Origin: Lineus longissimus
Taxonomy: Eukaryota; Nemertea; Pilidiophora; Heteronemertea; Lineidae
DNA: 64,000 nt
Assembly: GCF_910592395.1 (NCBI RefSeq)
Contig: NC_088312.1
Location: forward strand, 8,124,001 to 8,188,000
Direction: 5' to 3'
Shown here: in pieces, positions 34,101 to 44,650 of the stretch
Layout: each line of letters begins with the position of its first letter
How positions within the stretch are numbered: the first letter of the stretch is position 1
Made by a program: the position numbers and the translations under genes
Notes under the pieces: generated by a model
What the model was told of the DNA's origin: nothing
Databases searched by the model: none
The model's input: only the letters and a program-made list of their open reading frames with translations

Positions 34101-37100
34101 ATACAAACAGGCGGCATTTTCATGGACAGATAGCCCCGAAGGCGGTTTGACTAATTGGAAATCTTTACTGAACCAGGATGGGTCCTGATGATCAGGTTTT
34201 TCGGTCGGATGAGTCGGAACAGCTATCGCGGAAATGGAACATGTTCGGCTGTGGGTGGACGATGTGATTATGTGTCAGTGACGATACTGATTTACAGATA
34301 TCATGCATTTCAGCTCATCATGATATTGGTGCTTTGCTATATTGGGATAGTTGACTATCAAAATGTTGGCCCAAATGAGGCAGTTTTTGCGTTCTCGAAT
34401 GGTGCGTTGCTACATGTAGGTGTAGACCTTCATCCTTTATATAATAATCGTTCCTTCAATCGAATGTAACTAAAGTGGAACTAATCTATCTGCAGAAACT
34501 GTCCATTAAAATGCGCTATCGCTTTTCGAGCAAATCCCCAAAAAGAGTCCATTACATCAACTAATTATAGAATATTGCAGATGATGCCCCATTAACGATG
34601 ACATTTTCATCATATTCAAAATGGATCAAATTATCATCGAACACTGATAAATGGATTTTTGTGGACACGAAATTGCGGACAATTAGGGTAAAGTCACAAT
34701 GGACGCACATCTGTTCAGAGAAGATAAGTATGTGGGCTATTGAGTTTTATGAGGGGACCAAGTGCTAGTGGTGATAGCGGCATTGATACTATAATGTAAA
34801 AGTCACGTTGTATAAAAATGGCTTCAATATGCAAATTGATTAAGCTTTATAAACACGAATGGTTGAAAATATGCTGTAACGATATAAATGGTAAATGTAG
34901 ACCCGACCCCTTCTTCACATAAGGGTGTTTGTGGTGACAGGCCAGATGAATTTTGCCGCTAATAAACTGCTGGTCCTTAGATTATCACCAATCTTCCAAG
35001 CATTCGTGATTTCAGCAAACACATTGGCAGGTATTAGCTGCGTAGAAGTGCAAGTCACTTCCTTTGTTGCCAAGTAATTATTTCTACATACTTTTGTCAT
35101 GTCACCTTGACTTCCTACTGTTTTGATTATCCACCTTGTCGGTATAATGAAGGTAGGGAAAATGACCAATTATTCTGTGTAGGATGAAACTAGCAGGCTA
35201 TATCGATATACTGCAGAACCGTTTGACGAGGTACATGTAGTGAGTATCAACTGAGAAGATACGTTTAAATAGATGAAGATCCCAAAATAAAAACATCTAT
35301 GACCCAGATTGAGTATCTGTGTTTTTGTAAGATATGCAAAAAGAACACACACTTAAAATTTTCGTTTCAGAATAATATTTCTTGAAATGCCTCTGAATAT
35401 TTCTTGAACATATGAGTGGAAAGAAGCCATCTTTTAATTTTTCTTCAGGTTTGATAAAAAAAACCATGCAATTAAATCTATCTTCAACGTTTGTAGAGTC
35501 TTGCTTCAAACTATATGGCACTGGGTATTAATTACTCGAGGGCAAAGCAAGTTTCCAATTCATTAAGTGCGTAATTCTGTGCCTTGGGGCGTTTTCTCGA
35601 TGAAAAGTGTCAGGCCAGGTCACCACAGTTACCCCGCAACTAATTCACCTCCGACAACAGCAGCCTATTAGACACGAACATACTCTCAACAGGGTGTGAA
35701 TAGAATCACCTTCGGATATTTCCAAAGACATCACGGTTATTAGACGACAAGCATGAAAACTCACCGATATGTTGCTAGTTCGTAAGAGGGTATTCAATAC
35801 ATGAAATGTCGTGTGATCTGAGCAGAATCAGCGACTAGCATTTTTCTGATAACTGTTTCATTTATAAGTTTTTGTCCAGCCTTTGATATAAGGCAATGAG
35901 CGTCAATAACACCAACGGCTCAAACAATGAGTAGCATGTGTATAAGCATCAATCTAATCAAATTGGCTAAAAATGTTCTGAAGCTAGTATTTTATTAGCT
36001 CAGGTCACGTTATCTCATTCTAGACTAGAATCACGCTTGTCCAGAACATTGTTTTGTTGACCATAAAGCGCAATAGCCAGTGTCCAAATGAGTCATGCAA
36101 GGTAGCTATGATTAGTCCAATCACGTATCATTGTCGAGATAGGAAAACTGGCTAATTACTATTGACTTGGCAACCAAAAAGTGACCATTTCCAAGCAAAC
36201 AAGATGAATGTAAGATTTGGATTGTTGTCTTTAACAATAGAAAGCATGTCTCACGAGTGACATTCAGAGTGTGGAAGAAATGGGTTTCCCCTTGCCACAA
36301 GACAAGGAAATCATGACATAACCTCCACAAAAGAACTCGTGATCAAGATACATACCAACAAGCTAACTATTATGGTATTTCGTTCCATAATTATGTTTAT
36401 AATAATATCGTCCGAAATATGAATGTGAATTGTGAATAATCTGAGGACGACCTACATGTATCAACATGTCCTTGTTTGTGAGAAATAATGTGAAATTTCA
36501 TCTCCAACATAACTATTGACAGCATATTGAACAGCATTGAAGACGATTGAATTCAGAGAAAAACATAAAGTGTACATCCAATTGGAAGTAGAAAGAGAAT
36601 TGTGGATGCTGAAAAGCAAAACAGCAAGTTTGCTAACATCAAGATATTTCCCTTTCATTATGATATTATGGCAATAAAGAAACACGAAGATGACATGATT
36701 CATGAAGGCAAAAGAAATATGTCATATTCTCGTGATGAAGACAACATAGTAATCTCAGTGAAAGCTGGATCCAACGAGGCAGCATCTATTAGTATAAAAA
36801 TGACAGCTAAAACTGATAATAGGTGACACAAGTCTCCTTTGGCAGTTATGCAATTATGATGTGGCTATACAGGAGAAGACAGATCCCTTAGGCAACTAAA
36901 GAAGTGTGCCTCGTGTGCATACTAATCATGGGGGAAGTGATTTACTATGTTTGAACGATTAGTTTCTGGAAAACGAGATGTTGACTGAAATCAAATGTAC
37001 ATTGTAATGTTCAATAAAAGTCAGTTTGAAAACAGAAAAGGGTACTTGTCAACAATCATTACTTAACTAGGAAAACTAAAGAGAGTGACAGAAGGGGATA

Positions 37101-37202
37101 TCTTCTGCCGAACACACAATTTCACTTACCATTATCAACAGATTCGACCGAGTGGGAGCAAAGGGCAATGATAATAAGTGATATTCCAAAAGAAACAAAC
37201 AT
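22130..37202 (-). CDS. Two-CUB-domain protein, SOL-1 (suppressor of lurcher)-like, with GPI-type C-terminus (351 aa)
   Basis: Minus-strand coding exons: 37202-37130 (signal peptide), 26624-26429 and 26282-26092 (CUB1), 25864-25826 (39-nt linker exon), 25540-25369 and 25219-25008 (CUB2), 23514-23446 (linker), 22233-22130 (C-terminus, stop TGA). All junctions are GT-AG and the phases close exactly to 352 codons. Hydrophobic core MFVSFGISLIIIALC begins the protein. CUB1 has cysteines 28, 57, 91, 114 and SPNYPNTYP; CUB2 has 168, 197, 225, 252 and SPNYPGLYP. The linker FGITGGRQDPHS between CUBs is of the kind I associate with SOL-1-like proteins. The last 16 residues are hydrophobic after a Ser-rich stretch and end without charged residues, as in GPI-attachment signals. 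SOL-1 of nematodes assists AMPA-type glutamate receptors; a similar auxiliary role here is inference. Neto-like or other CUB adaptors are alternatives. First intron is about 10.5 kb. Confidence 0.87.
22831..22940. repeat. Near-perfect inverted repeat (30-bp arms)
   Basis: The left arm (22831-22861) and right arm (22909-22940) are inverted complements, differing by one base in an A run (TATAAAGACTAGTAAATGC against TATAAAAGACTAGTAAATGC). A 47-base spacer separates them. Similarity continues for a few bases outward (GGCTAATATT / GGGCTGATATT). It lies in an intron of the two-CUB gene. A young short MITE or a stable RNA hairpin are both possible. Confidence 0.85.
28551..28607. repeat. 23-bp tandem repeat, about 2.5 copies
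   Basis: TCTGGCGATTTCCCGATTTC followed by TCA is repeated twice without change, followed by a partial third copy (TCTGGCAGTTT). Confidence 0.85.
28799..29004. mobile_element. MITE, family 2, copy 1
   Basis: The ends are inverted complements: left TGACTATAGGTACCACC, right (inverted) TGACCATAGGCACCAC. Internal inverted similarity is only partial. A second copy with the same termini and the internal words AAAACGAAGTGAATG and AGAACTC stands at 54334-54548, in part inverted. No coding capacity. Confidence 0.75.
29160..29486. mobile_element. Palindromic MITE flanked by TA
   Basis: Ends begin CTGTATCCACTCA on the left and (inverted) CTGCATCCACTCA on the right. The arms extend about 115 bases and include AAGATCCCAAGCCCGACAAT on both sides and GGGATATC opposed to GATATCCC nearer the centre. 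A TA dinucleotide sits at both borders (29158-29159 and 29487-29488), as produced by Tc1/mariner-type transposases. No transposase is encoded. Confidence 0.8.
29692..29805. repeat. CGTCC/GGTCC-rich low-complexity tract
   Basis: Words such as GTCCGTCGTCGTCC, GTCCGTGGTAGTCC and AAGGTCCGTCATC alternate irregularly. It is a degenerate short-period repeat with no gene. Confidence 0.7.
29812..30569. mobile_element. Second copy of the palindromic MITE, interrupted by a foldback element
   Basis: Bases 29812-29848 (GTTTAGACTCTACCCATCG...) and 30505-30569 (CCATCGAGGCAGTGGTACAA... through GAGTGGATCCAG, followed by TA) match consecutive parts of the right arm of the element at 29160-29486. They are separated by the 656-base foldback element. 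The left end of this copy is not recognisable, so it is truncated or diverged. Confidence 0.75.
29849..30504. mobile_element. Foldback-type element with arms of 15-16-bp tandem repeats
   Basis: The left arm (29849-29990) consists of about nine units of CCCATTTCGCCAGTTT. The right arm (about 30370-30504) consists of the inverted units (GAAATGGCGAAATGGG). A unique, AT-rich spacer of about 370 bases lies between. It is flanked by CCATCGAGGCGGTG (29835-29848) and CCATCGAGGCAGTG (30505-30518), a 14-base duplication with one mismatch. Termini TCTTCCCATTTCGCC and, inverted, TTTATCCCATTTCGCC agree. Arms made of tandem repeats are the mark of foldback elements such as Drosophila FB and sea-urchin TU. 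The spacer encodes no recognisable protein. Confidence 0.8.
32295..32768. repeat. 79-bp tandem array, about six copies
   Basis: Units start at 32295, 32374, 32453, 32532, 32611 and 32690, exactly 79 bases apart, each beginning GCCGTGAAGGTAAATAC or a close variant; the last unit is rearranged and ends near 32768. Each unit is itself two related halves of 43 and 36 bases (both start GCCG, both contain GAAYAGCGA and end TCTCG plus an A run), so an older unit of about 40 bases was doubled before the array grew. Confidence 0.95.
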
Positions 37203-40200
37203 CTTGACAAATATATATCCAAAATGCTGAAAGCTGACGAATGAATCACTATTCTAACGTCAATTCCAAATTCCTTGTTAAAATGCACTTTTCAGCGCAG
37301 AAGAGTTGGCAACATGAAGCACTATATCCTCATATCACATGACATTCTATATCGTTAAAGATTGTAAAATCAAGAATCGAAATAGTCATTTTGTTGCATG
37401 ATATTGGCGAACTGTCACTCATATAGCAGCAAACTGTCTAAATGGTTGTCGTGAGCCTTTCCAAAATGATAATAATTTCCAGCAATTTAAGGTGACATAT
37501 ATATGACTTCTCAATCAGAAATCGAAGCACTACATAAACCTGTTGTTGCTTTACTCGCCATCATCTCATATGAATGGTTTCAGAATAAATCTGCATCTGA
37601 TATTCCAGTAAGCAGCAATTCCTGGCCCTGGGAGAGCGACTGGTGTTGACGAAATTGACGAGACAGTTCAATCAAGGAGATCGTTTCGATCTTTCAGAAT
37701 GAATTGTTTTTAAGAACCGTCCTGTGAGAAATCACGAGCCTCTTAATTGTATTGTAGCATCCCAGTTCGTCGATATAGTTAATTCTCCTTGGACAAGGTT
37801 ATCATTATGAGTAGTAAAGGTCTTTTAAGTAAAAGAAGCTTAGTTAATCTTTCACAGCTGACCAATTGTCGATGCGCGATTGATAAGAAGTTTGTAATTC
37901 TCAAATTCGGCTACTGTTAATGCTCCTGTTTACATAGCTTTATAAACTCACGTTGCTTTACATCCATAAGCCACGGGAAAAACGACAACATCTTTGATCT
38001 TGATGTCATTTAAAGATGCGCGATATTGAAAAGTCTGAATGAATATGAAGTAGAAAATGTGCGCCACGAGCACAAAGATATGAAAGATCTGATGAACCTG
38101 GTTTTATCTAGATACTGCAAAACAAATGCTTTAAAGAATCGCACTTAAAACTAAATCCCCTGTGAATCTTTCATCAGTTCATAAAACTAGCAAGCGTCTA
38201 TTGATGTCAACTTGCGATGTTGAATCGAAAGCGATAATAACTCCTAAGTCAGCGTCTACGGCTGCTTCTGAATTTATTGAAGGAGTTTTCTAATCTTGGA
38301 GTTTTAATCGAAAGACGTTTAATTCCGTGTTAGTGGCACAAGTCAGAATTCTTCTTGGCGAAGTTGATGGAACGGCAGTGCAGGAACCAACCAACGAGTG
38401 TAAGCTTTGTAAGTCAAATGTGAGATCGATCGCACGATTCCGATGTCGAGTCAGGTTATAACTGGAACTTCATGAACAACGGTGTCAGTAATGGATAATT
38501 GATTATATCGTGAAGGTATCCTTAAACAAATGGTTGATTAACATTACTGTGACATCATATCCAAAGAATTGTCTCCCGCAGAATCGCCCCTTTGAATGGT
38601 AGGAAACTTCCAAAAAACGTGCCGGTTCAGAGATGTGCGAAAGCTGTGTCTCTTACCGATAATTGTGCGTTGAACTCTCAACCTGATTCTCCCGGGTCGT
38701 TCGTCTCTGCAATCTGATTGGTCCAGCCAATAAATTGATTGAGATGTAAATCCATAACTTATCACAATAAGGTTCTTCAAAAATGTTGGATTCGTGTCAA
38801 GCATGAACACCAGTGGACAGTCTATGCAGACACCGTATTCGAAATCCGATCAGATGGAATATGTGGCAGTGCGGGTTTGACCACAGCTGCAATTCCAACT
38901 TTAACAGAAATCAGTTGCATCCAGACTGATATTGATTTCTCGCATGTGACACCATGGATGACCTCACAATGATGTGAAAAACATCTGATTAACTGAGTTT
39001 TTTTAAAGTCGAGTTATCCAGCTAGAATCATATGATGAGCAATTTTATGAACATCAAAGTCAAAAATCAAATCAGGCGGGATTCTTTAAAAAAAAAAAAC
39101 ATCCAGAGAATTTGACAACAGAATCACAGTTTTTCAAACAAAATTATGATGATGATGTCGGGGAAAAATCGCAAGAAACCTGAACCTTGATCATCCAATT
39201 AGTTCCAAAGCAGACGTGTTCCCGGAATATGATTTTTTTCGAGACTCCAATTTCAGTCACATCGCATTCAGACTACATCGTAGGTCTATCCTATCGTCTC
39301 AAAATCACATTTGTATATGTTACGATTTTCCATAAATACCACGAACGGTAAATGTCAAATTCATTCCTCGAAATTTGGTAAATTGCTTCATATCACGTTC
39401 GTTGAGTTGTCCGTTAATAGAAAAGATTGTACACATCGAATACTGCCAGCAGTCCTTATCGGTATTGATCTCTAGACAGAAATGATCAGAATAAGCTCTC
39501 TCACCGCTCAATGAGGCGTATTGACGCTAAATATTTCCTACCCATGGACCAAACACATGATCTAGGGACATCGAAGACTTTTTCAACGAGATTGTGTCTT
39601 ACGGCAAAACGGGCGGCATGGATCGGAAGGAATGAAGCCCTATGTCATGTATATTCGTCACGAAATACAGTTTCCGGTCGGTGCATGATACTGATACTGA
39701 GTTAATGTGACGAACATGACTGGAGGGAGGCGATATGATGAAAAAACTTTTGCTTAGTAATGCAGCAGTGTCACGTTTAATAAGAGAACTTGATACAAAA
39801 TGTCATCAATAGTTATCCATATCAGCTGTGTAATTTCTACTGTAATCTAAAAATGAATCTTACATTGTTTCTGGTAAATTCAAATGGACAGATTTTTTCA
39901 ATGTATACTGCTGATGTTACTTTTTGATAGATCATATAAAGCAAGAATACGTAGTTCCAAAATCAGACCACACTTAAGAGCAATTGACTTGACAGAATCA
40001 ACTCAAATAACATATAATCACCACCAATCTTTTCGTCATTTAGAACAGTTGGTCACGATCACAATGATTCAGGCATGTTTCTATCTGGGATAATAACTAT
40101 TCGACATATAATCACGATATTTAGATACATGTATAATCATTTTATTTTCACTTTATTTTCACTTTATGTTCATTCTGTTGGTTCCTCATCATTCATACGC

Positions 40201-42810
40201 TTATACGCTTCACAGAAATATCATACTAGCAAAGAGACTCACCTGACTTAGATCTGTTCGCCCCATAAAGACCTGACAGAGGTCATGAAGGCAAACAACC
40301 CTGAAACTTGATTTAACTGCACCGTATCAAACTTTATTCTGTCACCAAAATGCAATGCTAAAAGCAAACATGAGAGCGAACATGGACAGTCTTTAATGAA
40401 ACACCATGCTGGACAGAGTGTCAATATTGATGTTTTGGCAATCTTCCTCCTCGATTCTACGTGTAAGTACATATCTGAAAGTTCTGAAGTGGATTCTTCA
40501 TAATGACATGAGCTGGGTCTAAAACTCATTTACTTTAAATAACGTGGTATTGGTTGGAGTTCTATGATCGTTAACAACCCTTTGGCCTTGTAAGCTTACA
40601 TGTCGAAGGGATGAAATGTGAGGAAATGGCAGCGGCTTCATTCAAGGCATTGCAGAGAAACGAACGATAGCTTACCACCAAATAGAAGAACTCTGGGCAG
40701 AGTTAAACACTGCGTTCTTAGATGGCATGAGGGTAGCAACCACGCTCTAGACTTATTGCCAGATATGATAGCAATCTGTCTTCGGTGACGTGACAATCGA
40801 AACTTGGCTAATAGGTGGCTAATCGGCTAATGGCAAGTTATTGCCAGGATGGGAACGTGATGAATGAATAGTAAAAAAAACACATGATGTCAATATAAAT
40901 CGGACATGTCTTCCCGAAGCGACCAAAGCCTGGTGATTCTGTCCTTGCAATGAGCTTAAAAGTTAGTGCATATTATATGGTGGTCTTCTTTGAACCCGGC
41001 TAACAAGATTCGGACCAAGGGTAAATGCCTGGTGATGAGACCGTAATTAGATCATGTTGGTCCACTCTGGCTTGGGAGATATCAGGGCCGACCATTTTCC
41101 TCACGTCGGAACGGCGGAATTTAATCGAGAGAAAGTGATTTGGTTTTTGGCTATACATACTAAAAGCTGAAAGGAGAAGTTTCCACTCATTTTATTCAAT
41201 TCTGGGTAGTAATGGTGTGATAACCATTGTACTCGTACCATTACTTTATTTTTTGAAGAAAAGACGGCGTGAAAATATAGGTTTTGGTGTCAAGGTAATA
41301 CATTACATGATCATGCCCTGTCGATAGTATCTTCACTGAAAAAGTTATGACGAATTTGCCGTTGCAGTGAATGGTGATGGGCACCCAAGGCACTGTACCA
41401 ACGACGAAGTCCAAAAAAAGCTATAAAATAGGATCAAGTAGATTGATCTAAAAGCCCTGTATACTAGTCTGAGAATATCGAAACGAGATGATTTCACTTC
41501 TTGTTTGTCACCCCAGGGAACCATGCACCTCCGGACAAAGTCTGCTCTGTCCCTAATAACGCCATCATATTTCGCGAATGACCCATATGAAATGTGACCT
41601 CCGGACATGAGCGCGATCAAAGGTAACTTGATGGTGGCAGATCTCCTTGAGGAAGGGATAAATGAGCGCTTCTTCTCTAATCCGATATTCTGTCTCCCTC
41701 AGGTCTGAATGAGTGACATAAGGGCTGTTCTGATGACAAATGAGTGTGTAGCAGTAAAAGTACACAAAGTACGAATCATATCCAAAAATCTCTCTTTCAA
41801 TTCCTGTAATCATGGTAAACGAAACAGTTTTTTCCTCAGCAACTGATTTTTAGGTCGCATGTACATTTTATTTATGAAAGAGGAATGATCGTACAAGCAA
41901 ATCTGCTTCATGCATGTAGATGTACCAACGAAAAGGTTTCGTCATGGTACCCTCTGCCAAGAGGCACTAGTGGGGCTGTAGGGCAAAAATTCTCTGGTAA
42001 AAGATGGCAATTGACTGCTAAAGGGTTAACTAATATCAACATACCGTTAGACGATCCGACCATCAGACCAACATCACATCTATCAGCAATTACAAAATCA
42101 CCTTCCAGATCAGGTATGCATATTACATGATACAACAGTCATATATCATATTAAATCTGACAAAATGTAATTACTGGCCATGTGATTGGGTCCGTTAGGA
42201 ACATCTTGGATGCAATAGGCTACTCTTGGTAATATAGATGATAAAAGAGCACTTCTATTGGAATCATGGGGTAATTTCGGTGTCACATATAGTCTTATCA
42301 AATTTACTCAGGCAAAGGGACAGCTACAATACCAGGAGGTATAGCTGCTGAAACACTTGACAGCTCGATGTAAACTTCCCATATTTACGGGGGACAGATG
42401 ATGCGTGCCAGTGCGGGTCTTGCTCAGATTCTCCGCTCAGATATTGGCCAACAATGGTGACATTCTCTTGGTACGTGTATCAAATGAACCGGTTAAGTGC
42501 TTTGCATGAGAATACAACACCTGTACATAGGAAGTCAATATCACCAATCACTTTCCAATCGTATTTTTGCAGCACTTTTTTGCCTACCGTCACCTACACA
42601 TTTGAGCTACTCCACGTGCCTCGGCATGACCGATATAAAGATCATGGTTATTGGAGATTGCCACGGAGTTCCACCTGCTGGACAAAATGACAATATCAAT
42701 ACGTACCGTTAGTAATGTGCTGTGTTGTCTATTGATCTAACGCTTAAGATGATGCATAAGGACATTGTCTTTGCCTTTGTCGCATTCAGTGATCACGCTG
42801 TCGAGCCTAT

Positions 42811-43282
42811 AGTCCTTTCGTAAATGTTTTGCCCGCAACATTTGGAGCTCTGCCTCGAAAATTACTGGTCGAAGTCAGTTTTTTATTGAGCCTTGATTCG
42901 CGACCAAACGGTACCAGTGGTGCAAAATTTAAAAAAATGAAGCCAAGTGAGGGGGTCCCCTGGACAGGCCATGTTTTGTTTCCGGATATTTCTCATTCAT
43001 ACTTGGCGTGAGTCGATGGACATAGAAATAATAACCTGAACATTTCCTCCAGAGTAGTCGGGAGATAAACCGTACAGAGCGGAAAAATGCCCAATTTTGA
43101 TGCACTACGTTGAAGTACACAAATACAAACGAAATAATCTAATTCGTTATCATGCTCACTAAAATGAAAAAATGCTGTTAGTTTGCGAAGTAAGGACCAA
43201 TAGAAATTGAACATAAGAAGTCAACCAGTAATTTGTGCTCCAGAGCCCCAAATGCTGCGGACTTAACATTTGCGAATGTACT
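42811..43282. mobile_element. MITE, family 1, copy 2
   Basis: Terminal inverted repeats of about 60 bases: the left end reads TTCGTAAATGTTTTGCCCGC and AACATTTGGAGCTCTG; the right end, inverted, reads TTCGCAAATGTTAAGTCCGC and AGCATTTGGGGCTCTG. Both continue into AAATTACTGGT. The 350-base interior does not match copy 1 (16686-16935) and encodes no transposase. Confidence 0.8.
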
Positions 43283-44318
43283 ACAGTTTGAAATAGCTTG
43301 ATATTTCCTGATACATCATTAATAGTAGATTAAGGGTCAGCAGGTCGAATCCCATCCATACATATACCTGTACGTCAACTGCCCAAGCTGTGTTGAAATG
43401 GACAAGAAATGACTGCCCTCTGCAACAGGAAGGACACAACACTCCTGTCTGGTTTCGTTAAGTCAATCTTTCTGCTTATCAAACGTAATTGTTTCCGACA
43501 TATATAGAATTATGTCATTAGCACAGCAGTCACGACGGGTATCGCACTGGTTCGTTATTGAATACACCAGGTCTGGGCTACATTGGACTCGGCAGTTCCC
43601 TTCTCAAAGAACTCTGACAGGGGAACTTCCTCGGCTCCATTCACCTCTAAAATTAAGCAAGCAAGTATCTGGAAGTCTGTCGAGTTTCAAATAGAAAAAC
43701 TGCCGCCTATTCACACAGCGAGAAACGATCGGCATTATTCTTTAAATCACTTGTCTTCTATACTTTTACCAACCCAGCACCAATCGTTAAAAACATAGAC
43801 TGACTGAAATGATTTCTCTGTTGTTTGGCCCCCCTTTGGTTGATCTTTTAGCAGACTATAAGACGATGTGGTAACATTATCATTTTGGGCAGTGAGCAGC
43901 CACCACCATCACCAACTGGCCAAGAAGCCTTTTCGGCCGATGTTCCTTTAGATTAGATCATCATTTCTTGGCCAAAAGGTCATCAGCCGAGACAAATGGC
44001 GCTATCCCGAGTGATAAGATGATCATTGCTGACAAAACGGAAATGTATCAGAATTTTCAGCTGGGTTTGCTCGGGAGCAACACATTGGAGGAAATAGAGT
44101 TGTAGAATGATAACACCTTGGATGGGTTGACCAGTGCTGGCAGGATGTGGTGGTGTAAACTGGGCTGGTTCAGCAGTACGTGAGAGGATTGGACTTGGGA
44201 GTCGGGTAGCGCTTTGGTTGGGTTTATCAGTTGCACATAGGGGTGTGTGAAAGAGAAATGGATCAATAAGCAGACATATACAGCCATTCGATCGTACATG
44301 CCATTGTGTGGTGAAGAA

Positions 44319-44650
44319 GTAAGAAAACATGATCATCTGCCAGAATGGTTTCAAATGATTTTAAAGACTTTGAGGGGAACAGTATATAAATATTGTGAGC
44401 AATGCCAGATAACGATTTGGTTGTGCTGACCAGTTGCATTCAGTTCACTTGAGAACTCACTCGATGAGCAAACCTATCATGCCTAACAGAGCTTTTCAAT
44501 ACTCCACATCCTAGATGGCAATGAGTTTTGAAGAGGTAAGAAAACATGACCATCTGTCAAAGTGATTCCAAATGATTGCAAAGAGGTTGAGGACCAACCG
44601 TGATAAAGATTGGGAGCAGAGTCAAATATCCGGATTCAGTGTTGCTAAAG
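44319..44650. repeat. Diverged tandem duplication, period about 216 bp
   Basis: AGTAAGAAAACATGATCATC near 44319 recurs as GGTAAGAAAACATGACCATC near 44535. The following about 100 bases (TCAAATGATT, AAAGACTTTGAGG / AAAGAGGTTGAGG, GATAACGATT-like words) also correspond with many substitutions. Confidence 0.65.

Larger units (their letters stand above)
26625..37129 (-). other. Long first intron of the two-CUB gene
   Basis: The donor after the signal-peptide exon (AATG|GTAAGTG, GT at 37129-37128) and the acceptor before CUB1 (TTTCAG, ending 26625) bracket this 10.5-kb intron. It carries a MITE (28799-29004), a TA-flanked palindrome (29160-29486), a second copy of that palindrome split by a foldback element (29812-30569), a CGTCC-rich low-complexity patch (29692-29805) and a 79-bp tandem array (32295-32768). 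I see no further exon of this gene here. An open frame at 30708-31151 is discussed in the findings. Confidence 0.75.
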
